Positions 15,401 through 24,650 are shown, numbered from the stretch's first letter. The stretch: 64,000 nt of DNA from Cladopsammia gracilis (GCA_022457155.1 JAJGOT010000238.1:62001-126000); one strand, 5' to 3'. Translations and numbers: made by a program. Notes: a model not told the origin generated them from the sequence alone.

Positions 15401-18400
15401 ACCAATCAGAACTCGAAGCAAATACATGTAGCTGCTACCAAGCGCGGGAAAACGCGTGCGAGCAAGTCACGATTGGTTTTGGTTTTACTTCTGATTGGTC
15501 GAGAAAGTGGCGCGAGATTGTTTAGCCAATCACAAAGCGTAGCAATGCAAAACCAAAGCAATTGTTTAATTCCTTTCGACACTCAAATGAAAACTGCTCT
15601 AAGATGAAAGGATCATATAGAGCAAAACAAAACTAGTAGTTTGGAGATGACGTGCAGGATTGCAAGGATTGAAGTGGATTACAGTTCATCAATTTAATTG
15701 CCATTCGCGTAGAATTTTGACTTTTTTTAGCCGGTAATTTTTCCTTCATTTTTCAAGACAATAAAGAAAGCTTAAGGCAGGTTCCTGGCTATAATCATGG
15801 AAATGCGACATATCAACCGGGACAGTGGCCTTTTAAGACTAAAACGTTTTTCATAAACATCGATTTATCCCAGAGAAAGGTTGGATAATTTATATACAAT
15901 TTGTTTGTTTATATGTACCAGGAATCAGCGCTAAAGGATGCTCTGGATCGACTCGCTGCGGATATTGATCAAAAGCTTGACAGATTGGAACTGAATCCGC
16001 TTAAAGACTACTTTGGTGAGTACCACAGGATCCGAAGCAACGGAAAGTGTCCGCGCTGACTTTGAACGTTTGACTTTATCGATACCCATCAAACTTAATT
16101 AACTGTTTCTGAAATTTATTTGGAAACATTTTGATGTGACAGATTTTTGTTCGTTTTTGTTTTCCGCTTAAATTAACGTTTTAACGGGACATTTGTAACT
16201 TGCTTGTGGTAAATTTCACAATTTAAAGCTCATTTTAGCATTCTCTTTTTCTTTTGATTAATTTTGGCGCTTATTTAACATGATGAAAGTCCAAGATGGT
16301 CGATTCAAGATGGCGGCCATTTGGAACGATGACGTAATTGCTGATGCGTTTGCTTGCTATTTACCGTGATTGACACTTTCTATTTTCACTTATAGAAAAG
16401 AAGATAAAGGGCATGAAGTGTAAACATGTCGATTTACCTTTGAATGATGATCCTGCTGCTGGATTCCGCAAGTAAGTAGGCTGTACCTCTCTCTCAATGT
16501 GAAGGCGCGGTGGTGTACTGGTCAGCGCGTTGAACTTCAAAACTGAAGGTCGGTAGTTCAAGGCCTGGTCTCGGCCGTCGTGTTGGTTCCTTAGACAAGA
16601 AACTTTACTTCACATTGTCTCTCTCCACCAAGGTGTATAAATGGGTACATTGCCATTGTGTTGTTTCCTTAGACAAGAAACTTTACTCCACATTGTCTCT
16701 CTCCACCCAGGTGTATAAATGGGTACATTGCCAGTGTGTTGTTTCCTTAGACAAGAAACTTTACTCCATATTGTCTCTCTCCACCCAGGTGTATAAATGG
16801 GTACATTGCCAGTGTGTTGTTTCCTTAGACAAGAAACTTTACTCCACATTGTCTCTCTCCAGCCAGGTGTATAAATGGGTACATTGCCATTGTGTTGTTT
16901 CTTTAGACATGAAACTTTACTCCACATTGTCTCTCTTCAACCCAGGTGTATAAACGGGTACCGGCGACATAATGCTGGGGATAACCCAGCAGTGGACAAG
17001 CATCCCATCCAGGGGGGAGTAGCAATATTCCTAGTTGCTTCATGCTACAGAAACCAGGTTAAGCTCCAGCTAAGTGGGCCACCTGTGGCTCTTGTGGGAC
17101 ATTACTCTTTTACCTTAATTCTCTCTCAATGTGTGCCAAGCGAATAAATAATAACATTGTTTTCTTTTTCAGGGCATTGCTCAGATTCCATTGTATTTCC
17201 TGTGACAGACCTGTTGACATGGTACCCGGCCAGTGAGTATTTCACTAACTTTAAAGACAAAAACAGAAACTAAATCGTCTAACATACACTCTAAAGTTGC
17301 TATACCGAAAAATCTATTTTATGCATTTTCGGATACAGAGAGATTTGTAGTTCATGGAGGATACAGTAGAGCCGCTGAAATAATTCCTAACTATGATAGT
17401 TAGTGTGGGCGGCACGGTGGTGTAGTGGTTAGCGCGTCGGACTTTCAACCTGAAGGTCGGTGGTTCGAAGCCTGGTCTCTGCCGTCTTGTTGTTTCCTTA
17501 GACAAGAAACTTTACTCCACACTGTCTCTCTCCACCCAGGTGTATAAATGGGTACCGGCGACAAAATGCTGGGGGTAACCCTGCGATGGACTAGCATCCC
17601 ATCCAGGGGGTTGTAGCAATATTCCTAGTCGCTTCATGCTATAGAAACCGGGTTTAAGCTCCGGCCGTTATGAGCCTTCTGGCTCGGGTGCGCGACTTTA
17701 CTTATGATAGTTAGTGATTTTTTTTAGCGGCTGTAGTGTGACTGTTAGAGTGGTTTTCAAAACCAAAGCAATCACTCTGGCCAATCACAGCAGAGGAAGA
17801 CAATCCAATGGACCAATCAGAACTCGAAGCAAATACATGTAGCCGGTGCCAAGCGCGGGAAAACTCGCGTGAGAGCAAGTCATAACTGGTTTTAGTTGAG
17901 AAAGTGGCGCGAGTTTTAGCCAATCACAAAGCGTAGCAATTACAAAAACAAACCTACTTTCGTCACTCAATGGAAAACTGATCGTGAAATATCCAACATT
18001 TTGATGTACAGCTCTAGGAGCCTAAGTCCGATGGGACTACACCACCAACGACTGTAGCTTTCTTTTATTGTCAGCGCTAAAGTTAAAGGCATTTGCCGTC
18101 TTTTTGTCCCAGTCCCCAGCGGCTTGTCAAATAATTGTGGTCCCCATTTCCGAGTATTTCGTAGTGTTGCGGAAACTATTGGCAAGCTATTGTGTTGTGT
18201 TGTGTTGTGGTGTGGGTATTGTTAATTGTCTTTTGAATCTTTTGTTTTACGTAATATTGGTGATTGTAACGATGTGTTTGGCCAGACGAACCAAACAGAA
18301 CTTGAAGGCTAGCTAAAGAAAGAACCAAACAACTTGAAGGCTAACTTTAATCTAAATCACACAAACAAACATACATCCGGGTTATATGTCAAACAGTTAA

Positions 18401-21400
18401 AAAAAACACTTCATGTAAAATCAATGAAATATCGACACAGTGATCACAACTTCAACAACACCAAGAAACTGCCCCATTGCTTTACTGGGGCTCATACTTA
18501 GTAGGAAATTTATGGGTTGTTCTCAGCACTAAAATTTACCACAAAGTTAATTCTCTGATTTGCTGTTTGTATCGCTTGTGCTGCATGGCTCAACATTCAT
18601 TGTACCCTTCACATTCTCGTTGCCACGATTTACCACGGCGAGGCGAGGTCGAGCGACGGAAGATCTAATCCGGAGGTCGTGGGTTCGAGTCCTACAGAGG
18701 TCAAATATTTTTTCTTTGCCTTGTATAGTCCCTAGGGCTAACGTTCAGCAGGAAATTGATGGGTTATTGTCGGGACTAAAATGTACCACAGTTAATTCTC
18801 TGATATCCTGTTATGTACTGACTGGCGCTTTTTTTTTCCGCAGTCCCAATCCCGCTCTGCCACAGTCTCCTGGTCTGCCTCCGTCCCGGTCTGGTCGTCC
18901 TTATACTACATACGAACTCGATCAAATACGTCAGGTGCATCGAGGGTAAGGAATCTTCTTATTTAAATTTATTTCACATTATTTGCTGAAACTCGAGTCT
19001 GCTTTTTTCCTTACTTTATTACTTTTCCAGTTACGCAGCCAGCCATTGAATCGTGTTTCTGCGGAATGTTTCGCTCCTTCAACTTGGCGAAACTAACTTA
19101 CCTAATCAGTGAGTCAAAAGCTATAAAAATAGTTTGGTCTCAATAAGATTCAGTTCCAATTTTCCGAAGATTTTCGAAAATTTTCCGAAGGTTATACGAA
19201 TGTTTCCGATCATTTTCCGATTTTTCCGAAGATTACCAAATATGACGAAGATTTTCCAAGGAATATCCGAAGGTGTTTCGTTTATAGACCAACACCTTTT
19301 ATCTCGTTTGATATATAATAAGCTAACGTAAAGATATTGATATCTTACTCTTCACCGTGAAGATGAAATTCATATATCCTCACATGTGTTTAGATATGAT
19401 TTTTCTCAGTGGTAGAAATCTTTGTACATCATTTTACTGAAGTTTATATAATAAAAATGTTTCATTTTGTAATTCTTGTATATACAAGCGAACCTCTATT
19501 ATGCTGTGTTCACACCAGGGCGAAACATGTTAAGTCTGATCACGAATGAAACGTGTTTCACTGTTAAAAGTGTTCGCATCAGGCGGCGCATTACGCGACC
19601 ATGTTTATTTTGCGGATGATTGAAACTACCTCACAAGGTATTGTGGTAGATTCTGCATGTACCGGTCACATATTACGTAAAACAAAAGGAACAAAGAACG
19701 ACAATAATACAAATGCAAAACAAGACCAAAAATACAATACCTCACAAACAATAGAAGACAATGAGTGGTTCATGGATACCGGTACATGCAGAAAGACCCG
19801 GTATTGTGGATCTAAGCCAGACGAAACATGTTAGCGCAAATGTGGTCTCCTTGTTAAACAATACATTGTCCTTCGTTCCCAACAGGCTTGACAAGTGAGA
19901 TTAAACCAAAGTAATGCAACAGCAAGTTCGAGCTCTATTATGTTTGGTTCGTGTGTTTGAGCAGTTTTCAATTGGGTGTCGACAGTAATTACACAGTTGC
20001 TTTGGTTTTGCATTGCTGCGCTTTCTGATTGGCTAAAAAATCTCGCGCCACTTTCTCGACCAATCAGAAGTAAAAGCAAAACCAATCGTGACTTGCTCGC
20101 ACGCGTTTTCCCGCGCTTGACGCCGCCGACATGTAATTGCTTCGAGCTCTGATTGGTTCATTGGATTGTTTACGACTGCTGTGATTGGTCAGAGTAATTA
20201 CTTTGGTTTTGGTTTTACGACACAATTGAAAACTGCTCTATTGTGCCTGTCTCGTAAGACAGGCGTGCGCTTTCAAAACTCTCGAAGACTTTTCGGGCCC
20301 GAAAAGCTATTTTTTTGTGCAAGCTAAAGCTAAGCAATAAATCTTAAGTTAAGTCGACCAGAAATTTTGCACCGGTTTTCGGTCTAAAGTTCACCTCCAC
20401 TTGAAAGTGATTGAATTTTAAAAATCGCTTTCGGCCCCGAAAAGTCTTCGGGATTTTTGAGAAACGCACGGCAGGCATGAAAACGTGTTTCGAAATTAAC
20501 AGCCAATGTAAACAATAAAACCACAAACATGTTTACGGACCCTTTACGTGGAAACATGTTACTCTTAATATGTCGTCGGGGAGAAGGGAACTAGGTAGGG
20601 ACTATCTGCCCAAGATACTGAATTCGTACTTTTAAGCTTGGTTCCCACTAGCGACGTAAGCGGAATCGGAATCGTAAGAACCTTACGATCTAGTGGAAAT
20701 CAAAACGACGGAAGCGGATAGTAAGCGACGGAAGCAGAAGCGGAATCGGAAGAAAAAGGAAACCTTCTGATCCTTCCGATTCCGATTGCGACTCCGTTTT
20801 TTAATTTCCACTAGAACATAAGGCTCCTTACGCTTCCGACTCCGACTCCGCTTCGGATTACGTCGCTAGTGGAAACCAGCCCTTAGTAGTCACTTTATCG
20901 AGCCCACCCATTTCGAAAGCGACCGAAGCTTTCCTGACAATATCAGTGGTATTTCGTTTTGTTTATTTCGTTTGTTTTTTTTTTTGGTTTATTTACAGTG
21001 GATACACGTACGATCAGGAGGTAGCCACAACAACATCCCGCGCATGCGGAGGGAGTCACACGGTGACTTTTCCTCACAGAAGAACGGCGAGATTCAAGTA
21101 AGTCTGGTTGTTAAAGGGACACTGTCCCGGCTGATATATCGTGTATATATCGGCTGATATATCGTGTTTTCATGATTATGGCCAAGAACTTGCTTTATTG
21201 TCTTGCAATGGGAGGAAAAAATCGCCAAAAGTGATGAACGCAAACAAATATTTACTAAATTAAGGTACTATAATTTACATGTAGGGCATGCAGGATAAAA
21301 ATCACGATATGGGTACAGACACAATCGATCTGTTTGTTTTGTTTTATTTTAGTCAATATTATTACTACAGAGAGGACGAGTCGCCAGTACCAATTCCTCA

Positions 21401-24400
21401 GAGGTAAGTAAACCTCCAATTTACCAACTGTCTTCTTTCAATAGCCTGCGAATACCGCCGCCTCTCATGGCCCCTCATGGCCCCTCATGGCCCCTCATGG
21501 CCCCTCATGGCCCCTCATGGCCTCTCCCTAGCGGCTAGGAGCGATGAGAGGTGGCTGTTAATCAACTCATTTGTGTTTAAGAGGCTGTCTCCGTAAGAAC
21601 CGAGCGATGAGTTTGGTGCGAAAAATATATTTCTCCGATATGGGGTTATTTAAAAGCCTTCACATTAGCAGTCATAAAATTGCAATTCGTTTGATCCAAA
21701 ATAATATTTATTTTTAACGGTTTATTTAAGTTTCACGTGGTTGGTACTGGATTTTGCTGCGCTGAGACCCGAATAAATCACAAACATTGCCGTCGCTGTT
21801 AAAAAGTAACAATTCACTCGAGAGGTCCAATATTTTTTTAATCCACAGATACATCATTGTAGTTTGCTCAGCTGTTTCTCAGATCTACAATCTTCGACAA
21901 TATTTTTGGGACGCTCTTACCTTTTCTTAACCGTCAAGAGAAATTCTTGCTAAATACCCCCTCCCAAAGTTGATTTCGGTGCTTAAAACTAGTTTAAACA
22001 ACATTGTCCGAGGGGGGAGGGGGGAGGGGGGAGGGGATCATTTCTACTAACCGGGTGGCTGAAATGTTTAATAATTCTTGAAGAAATAGTCAAGAGTGCG
22101 CTTTTATTGAAGTGTCCCAAAGACTTTTTGTCGACGATTGTAGATTAACGTAAACAGCGGTTTATTCTACATCGGCCTCCGAGCGAAACACGAAAATAGC
22201 TCAACTTTAAGAAAAAAAATAACAATGTGGCACTTGATTGATCTATATATGAACAGAAACTATAAATGACCCTAAATCCTAAATAACAACAATATTTCTG
22301 TGCACTTTACGTTTCCAAGATTAACAACTGTTTAAATTTCACGAAAATTCAAAAATATGCCAATAAACAAACAATTGCCTCAAGTAGAGTGCTCGAGGGA
22401 GTTAACTCTCTATAATCTCTTTATTTGCTTCAAGTTGATAATTTTCGCAGTTTAAGTCTTCCCTAAATCATAAAAAAAGTATCAAAGCAGTACTATTTTC
22501 ATCCAGCTCTAAGCTTCTATCGAAGTTTTACCTTGCTGTATAAACGGACCTGAGAAAGCAGTAAAGGCATTTGGTCGTGATGAAATAGAAACTTTACCAT
22601 TCTAACACAGGAATAATTTTCTTTCAAACTACTGCTACCTTATTCGTACTAATTTTCGCGAGGCTTTAATTTCGCGATTTTCGCGATTTGTAAAAAATCG
22701 CGAAATTAAAGACTCGCTAAAATTAGGATACGCGAAAATTAAACACGCGAAATTTAATACACTTCTATAATTGCTTTAATCAATGATTAACTGCGTTTAT
22801 AGCTACATGGTAATTGTCATCAGTCTATTTATCTTCTACTTCAGCACTTTCTTCATCATTTCTTCATTCATTTATAGTTTCGTTCTGTTTCAAGGGTGTT
22901 TAGCATTTATAATCATTACAGAACTGTATGGCATAGGTATTTAAAATCATATTTTTATAATTGACTTTTATTAAGTACAATATTGCATTAGCATTTGATT
23001 GATTTGCAGTATTTGCTTGATTAGTCTGATTATAAACGCTATTTCTATTACCTAATTGCAAATCATGATTGCAAATCAATCGTCATTTAAGTGATCATTC
23101 AATAAAAAACGGTTTTCTAAGTCTGTCTTTTGTCAATTTTCGCGAAATTAAATGCCCTAAATTTTATCATTTTTTGCAAAATCGCGAAAATTAATGCTCG
23201 TGAAATATTCGTGTTCCAAATTCGCGAAATTAAGTGCCCGCGAAAATTAGTACGAATAAGGTATATAGACGGACCTGAGATAGCAGTAGAGGCATTAAGT
23301 CGTAATGAAATAGAAACATTACCTTTCTAACGCAGGAATAATTTGCTTTCAAACTACATTGATTAACTATATGCAGTATAACTAGAAAGTTCGGTGGCTG
23401 CGTGGCACTCAGTTGGATACATGAAAAATTAGAAATTGTTGAAAAAAAGAGTGTAAAAATTTATATAAAATCCCAAACGCTTCCGGCTTTGCCCTTCTTC
23501 TAATCTGAAAGCCGCTTTCTCGCCCTGCCCCTGTGGGCGCCAGCCCTGTGGCTGACACTTCAGACTACCCTTCTTCAGTGGATGTCTGTTCGCTACTAAA
23601 TACGCCACGACATTAAAGGTTTGAATAGTTTTGTCTCTTTGCAAACAACGTACAGACATCCGCTGAACAAGGGCAAAGCTCGAAACGTTTTGGATTTTAT
23701 ACAAATTTTGGTACTTTGATTTCAACTATTTTAAAACAATTTATGTGCAATAAAGCCTTGTCCAAAGAATGTTTTATTTTGTTTGTAGAGATGAAACAGA
23801 GATTATAGGCCAGGATGGACACATCTACAAAGGACGTTTTGAGGATCGAATGCCTGACTTACCTACGGTATGACATTCTCTTCGATATGTAGTTACACTC
23901 CCTTCTAGCTATTGTTAATAATTGTTGTTTCTCGACGTTATTAATTATAGCAATAATGTTTTGCAGTTAGATATATAGGGTAGGGGTAGCTGTGATAAAA
24001 AAGTATTATGAGGCTACTCGGAAATCAATTACCTATTCTTCGACTTTAAATAAATGGTATAACATTGTATAACGGAAGATTCTGTAACACATTTTATAAT
24101 AAAATCAGCGATATTAAAGGAAGCAGTACGCAGCTCTTACAAGGTCTTCTCTGATTTGCTGAGAAAACAAACAACACAATGGACCCTAGCCCTGAAAACA
24201 ATAGAGCTGCTAAACCCCTTATTCTTTCGCCAATTCTACCATGAAAACTCTTCCCTCATTCTATACTATCTTTATTTTGCACGGCAGAACCCCAAATCTC
24301 CAAGAACAATGTCGGCCAAGAGAGCGACTAGCCCCCAGCCTCCTCGCAATGGAAGCCCAACAAACCGGCGGCCACGGTCTGCTGCAGTCCCATCATCCCC

Positions 24401-24449
24401 TAGAAATCATGAGGAGGAGGCTGAGCCTGCGAGTGTTGTTGTTCAGTGA
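445..24449 (+). CDS. QRICH2: DUF4795 coiled-coil protein, QRICH2/C16orf96-like, 5' partial, 22 exons
   Basis: Exons read from GT-AG sites with matching phases: 445-537, 1052-1106, 2245-2291, 2992-3279, 3712-3769, 4951-5027, 5764-5844, 7160-7231, 8839-8931, 9595-9702, 10143-10202, 12300-12422, 13526-13600, 14163-14273, 15922-16015, 16396-16471, 17173-17232, 18844-18945, 20999-21097, 21353-21403, 23789-23867, 24288-24449 (stop TGA). They encode about 687 residues. The first exon opens at an acceptor, so the N-terminus lies upstream. The first two thirds are charged heptad-like helices (repeated LxxLxxGL and LLNxQ motifs), broken by a Pro/Ser/Arg linker in the 2992 exon. The C-terminal third has the family's Cys segment (CISCDRPVDM) and an RPYTTYELDQIRQ segment, then a basic, Ser/Pro-rich tail. 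QRICH2 is known from sperm flagella in mammals; a ciliary role here is inference. The exon at 7160 has a weak acceptor. Family call is firm; orthology to QRICH2 rather than C16orf96 is not settled. Confidence 0.85.
1288..1684. mobile_element. MITE with GTATAGAATGG termini
   Basis: About 400 bp bounded by GTATAGAATGG on the left and CCATTCTATAC on the right. The interior is rich in 'AGTCTCG'-type words in both orientations, the pattern of a short non-autonomous DNA transposon. It lies in an intron of the DUF4795 gene. No coding capacity was seen. Confidence 0.65.
2345..2860 (+). mobile_element. tRNA-headed SINE, interrupted by a TTAA MITE
   Basis: The head matches the copies at 16503 and 17408 (GGCACGGTGGTGTAGTGGTTAG type A box, then a degenerate B box). 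The body is shared: tctctctccaccca, a 'gggtgccgg' stretch, 'ctagcatcccatc', 'ttcatgctacagaaac'. The tail resumes after the inserted MITE with 'ctccagct' and 'ggccacctgtagct'. The head is more diverged than in the other copies. Confidence 0.8.
2596..2805. mobile_element. piggyBac-like MITE flanked by TTAA, inside the SINE
   Basis: Termini are CCCTTTCACTCCC and its complement GGGAGTGAAAGGG. TTAA lies directly outside both ends (2592-2595, 2806-2809). The surrounding SINE sequence continues once the insert and one TTAA are removed, as the uninterrupted copy at 17041-17070 shows. TTAA target duplication is the hallmark of piggyBac-type transposition. A single terminus-like word (CCCTTTCACTCCCA) also occurs at about 3310. 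Confidence 0.85.
4318..4412 (-). mobile_element. tRNA-like SINE fragment
   Basis: On the minus strand there is an A-box-like TAGCTCAGTGGTAAAAGTGC followed about 30 bases later by a B-box-like GGTCAAGGGTTCAAATCTC. The flanks GTTCAGGC and GCCTGAAC could pair, but spacing and acceptor stem do not fit a working tRNA. It reads as a tRNA-derived retroposon head. No intact tRNA gene was found anywhere in the window. Confidence 0.55.
4638..4868 (+). mobile_element. MITE with GGAAAAAAGATGG termini, copy 1
   Basis: About 230 bp starting GGAAAAAAGATGG and ending CCATCTTTTTTCC. It holds 'gtacatttacccataatt' and 'aggtattgtggtaaaatgaa'. The same element occurs inverted at 42049-42276 with close internal similarity. 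Confidence 0.8.
5965..6424. mobile_element. piggyBac-like MITE flanked by TTAA
   Basis: The left end AGTGCCCATAA and right end TTATGGGCACT are exact complements, and the imperfect inverted repeat extends about 40 bases. TTAA sits at 5961-5964 and 6425-6428. The interior has three diverged 'cacatgttccttt' type repeats and no gene. Confidence 0.8.
7260..8838. other. Intron with a dispersed repeat at about 8270-8540
   Basis: No gene is seen between the exons at 7160 and 8839. The segment around 8360-8545 (gagacactgtcctgctgaaa, atgttatatcaccaaat, gtgcaggattgcaagga) recurs at about 15300-15700. A related 'gggacactgtcccggctgat' occurs at 21117, marking a dispersed family with unclear ends. Confidence 0.5.
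11117..11400. mobile_element. GAGCAGTTTTCAATTG MITE, copy 1
   Basis: About 284 bp with inverted termini (GAACAGTTTTCAATTGAGTG left, CAATTGAAAACTGCTC right). The interior has several CCAATCA/TGATTGG words and a 'gcgcgggaaaacgcgtgcg' segment shared with six other copies in the window. This copy starts in a diverged GAACAG instead of GAGCAG. Confidence 0.85.
11842..11947. repeat. Short inverted-repeat element, TTCCAACATTT termini
   Basis: The segment begins ttccaacattt, ends aaatgttggaa, and carries inner 'acaaatgttcg' and 'gaatgttggac' words. It is a small palindromic MITE or remnant. Related 'aacaaatgttgaac' words recur near 14350 and 14800. Confidence 0.5.
12076..12267 (-). pseudogene. Non-LTR retrotransposon ORF2 C-terminal fragment
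   Basis: The minus strand reads a short peptide with KTGRPKVTWHGKMERELKER, then GLTLETSRRQAEERQQW. The GRPKxxW...L..RGL....A.....W pattern is typical of the extreme C-terminus of the reverse-transcriptase ORF of several non-LTR (RTE/CR1-type) elements. No reverse transcriptase or endonuclease domain accompanies it, so it is a dead 3' fragment. It ends just before the exon at 12300. Confidence 0.5.
12425..12765. repeat. 30-bp minisatellite
   Basis: About eleven tandem units of 30 bases with the core attcattggtgcaatattaa and 'ttagtgtaat'. Units differ by single bases (ggtgc/ggtac/gatgc). The array starts immediately after the exon ending at 12422. Because 30 is divisible by three, it gives a false open frame on the minus strand. 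Confidence 0.95.
12915..13026. repeat. Pentanucleotide microsatellite with a graded variant order
   Basis: About 22 units of TTGNN arranged TTGTA, then TTGTG, then TTGCG, then TTGCA, and finally TTGTA again. Each block is homogeneous and adjacent blocks differ by one base. Confidence 0.95.
13798..14025. mobile_element. GAGCAGTTTTCAATTG MITE, copy 2 (internally deleted)
   Basis: Starts GAGCAGTTTTCAATTTAGTG and ends in a degenerate GAGTTGAAATCTGCTC. It lacks the 'gcgcgggaaaacgcg' middle found in copy 1 and has a short internal duplication (gaccaatcaaaacag twice). Confidence 0.8.
14401..14573. mobile_element. Hairpin MITE with about 75-bp arms
   Basis: The left arm starts GAATTCGCCACTTTAGAAAC and the right arm ends with the near-complement TCTAAAGTGGTGAATTC. 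The arms also pair over 'gaaactgggtcgagtgaac' and 'cagaagtc'. The loop around 14470-14510 is short. It abuts the next hairpin element. Confidence 0.85.
14573..14746. mobile_element. Hairpin MITE (TTTTCGAATTGCCCATAATA), copy 1
   Basis: The arms carry TTCGAATTGCCCATAATACA and its complement, with inner 'aaactattgttttgaaatgc' type pairing and a short loop around 14660. A second copy lies at 41713-41885 in the Twinkle gene. Confidence 0.9.
15338..15601. mobile_element. GAGCAGTTTTCAATTG MITE, copy 3
   Basis: Same family as 11117-11400, with the 'gcgcgggaaaacgcgtgcg' core intact. The left end is mutated (AGAGCGCGTTTCCATTGAGT). It interrupts a dispersed repeat: sequence matching about 8405-8445 lies before it and sequence matching about 8470-8545 lies after it. 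Confidence 0.85.
16503..17117 (+). mobile_element. tRNA-headed SINE with an internal tandem expansion
   Basis: The head is GGCGCGGTGGTGTACTGGTC with a B-box-like GGTCGGTAGTTCAAGGC. The tail matches the other copies (catcccatccagggggg, gctacagaaaccaggttaa). It is longer than copy 17408-17705 because the middle is repeated about five times at a 78-base period. Confidence 0.9.
16580..16969 (+). repeat. 78-bp tandem repeat inside a SINE
   Basis: Repeat starts at 16580, 16658, 16736, 16814 and 16892 (gtgttgtttccttagacaag). The period is 78 bases, a multiple of three, so both strands carry long open frames that are not genes. Confidence 0.95.
17408..17705 (+). mobile_element. tRNA-headed SINE, best-preserved copy
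   Basis: The head is GGCGGCACGGTGGTGTAGTG followed by GTTAGCGCGTCGGACTTTCA. The B box GGTGGTTCGAAGCC follows with proper spacing, so the head resembles a tRNA with a TTTCAA anticodon-loop region. The body has one copy of the 78-bp unit and the standard tail. Confidence 0.9.
17747..17983. mobile_element. GAGCAGTTTTCAATTG MITE, copy 4 (degenerate)
   Basis: Begins AGAGTGGTTTTCAA and ends CACTCAATGGAAAACTGATC. The interior keeps 'ccaatcagaactcgaagca' and 'gcgcgggaaaac'. Both ends carry substitutions, so it is an old copy. Confidence 0.75.
18486..18812. repeat. About 80-bp direct repeats around a B-box-like sequence
   Basis: The stretch at about 18486-18565 and that at about 18734-18812 share 'aggaaatt.atgggtt', 'actaaaat.taccaca' and 'gttaattctctgat'. 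Between them lies GTGGGTTCGAGTCC, a strong polymerase III B-box match. This suggests a tandem pair of diverged SINE-like units directly upstream of the exon at 18844. Confidence 0.55.
19959..20240. mobile_element. GAGCAGTTTTCAATTG MITE, copy 5
   Basis: Full-length, in the orientation opposite to copies 1 and 3. It contains 'gcacgcgttttcccgcgct' and ends ACAATTGAAAACTGCTCTA. Together with copy 7 it gives the clearest view of the intact element. Confidence 0.9.
20273..20460. repeat. Inverted-repeat remnant with ttttcgggcccgaaaag
   Basis: The left side reads 'gaagacttttcgggcccgaaaagct' in pieces, and the right side has 'ggccccgaaaagtcttcggg'. The words resemble the terminal regions of the MITE at 35213-35447, so it is probably a related or decayed member. 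Confidence 0.45.
20638..20881. mobile_element. MITE with GGTTCCCACTAGCGACGTAA termini
   Basis: About 244 bp starting GGTTCCCACTAGCGACGTAA and ending TTACGTCGCTAGTGGAAACC. The interior holds many short 'gcggaatcgga' and 'ttccgattccg' words. A relative with CCTAGTTTTCACTAGCA ends lies at 40153-40664. Confidence 0.85.
21461..21520. repeat. 10-bp tandem repeat
   Basis: Six consecutive units of CCCCTCATGG (first unit CCTCTCATGG), followed by a diverged copy in 'cctctccctagcggctagga'. Confidence 0.95.
22636..23263. mobile_element. TIR element with TTTCGCGAAATTAA subterminal repeats
   Basis: Ends are TACCTTATTCGTACTAATTT and the complement AAATTAGTACGAATAAGGTA, and pairing extends past 40 bases. 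Within about 150 bases of each end, words of the type 'tttcgcgaaattaa' recur in both orientations. The middle is AT-rich and non-coding. About 98-bp direct repeats (22536-22633 and 23262-23360) flank the element. Confidence 0.85.
23455..23705. repeat. Possible Penelope-like element terminus
   Basis: Inverted words 'aaacgcttccggctttgccc' and 'gggcaaagctcgaaacgttt' flank about 200 bases with 'cttcagtggatgtctg' and 'cagacatccgctgaac'. The 'aaagctcgaaacgttt' type motif resembles the ends of Penelope-like elements. No protein remnant is present. Confidence 0.45.
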
Positions 24450-24644
24450 CATCGGTATCCACAAGCAATGGACGTGCACACTACTGGAGCAGTGTATATT
24501 ACCGAGTCACGTGTCTGCGAACTCAAGGTCATTGGTTTTTAACCACAGTTATACAAGAAAAATATTTGAAATCCAGCTTAATTTATTAGATATATTTATA
24601 CAACAATAGCTATAGAAAATCTTATCAAAAGACAACAAATCACG

Positions 24645-24650
24645 AATAAA
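24645..24650 (+). promoter_or_regulatory. Candidate polyadenylation signal of the DUF4795 gene
   Basis: AATAAA about 195 bases after the stop codon at 24447-24449, in AT-rich sequence. It is a candidate only; other AT-rich hexamers nearby could serve. Confidence 0.45.

Larger units (their letters stand above)
15922..21403 (+). other. Exons carrying the conserved Cys segment and C-terminal core of the DUF4795 protein
   Basis: Six consecutive exons hold the recognisable core. The exon at 15922 ends in a helix, the exon at 16396 reads KGMKCKHVDLPLNDDPAAGF, and the exon at 17173 has CISCDRPVDMVPG. The exon at 18844 has RPYTTYELDQIRQVHRG, and 20999-21403 read through a Tyr-rich stretch to DESPVPIPQR. 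The conserved cysteines (KC in the 16396 exon, CxxC in the 17173 exon) could bind a metal, but this is only an inference. Most joints are phase 2, unlike the mostly phase 0 exons upstream. This suggests the coiled-coil part grew by duplication of symmetrical exons while the core stayed fixed. Confidence 0.75.

Noticed and set aside
16610..16953. Long repetitive frames on both strands
   Set aside because: They read through the 78-bp tandem repeat inside a SINE.
18647..18700. Possible tRNA gene at the GGTTCGAGTCC box
   Set aside because: No acceptor stem or proper A box at the right spacing; treated as SINE-like.
19601..19834. Frame with VVDSACTGH and MDTGTC, reminiscent of a retroelement protease
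   Set aside because: The two motifs come from an inverted repeat (ttctgcatgtaccggt and its complement) and no other pol domain is present.
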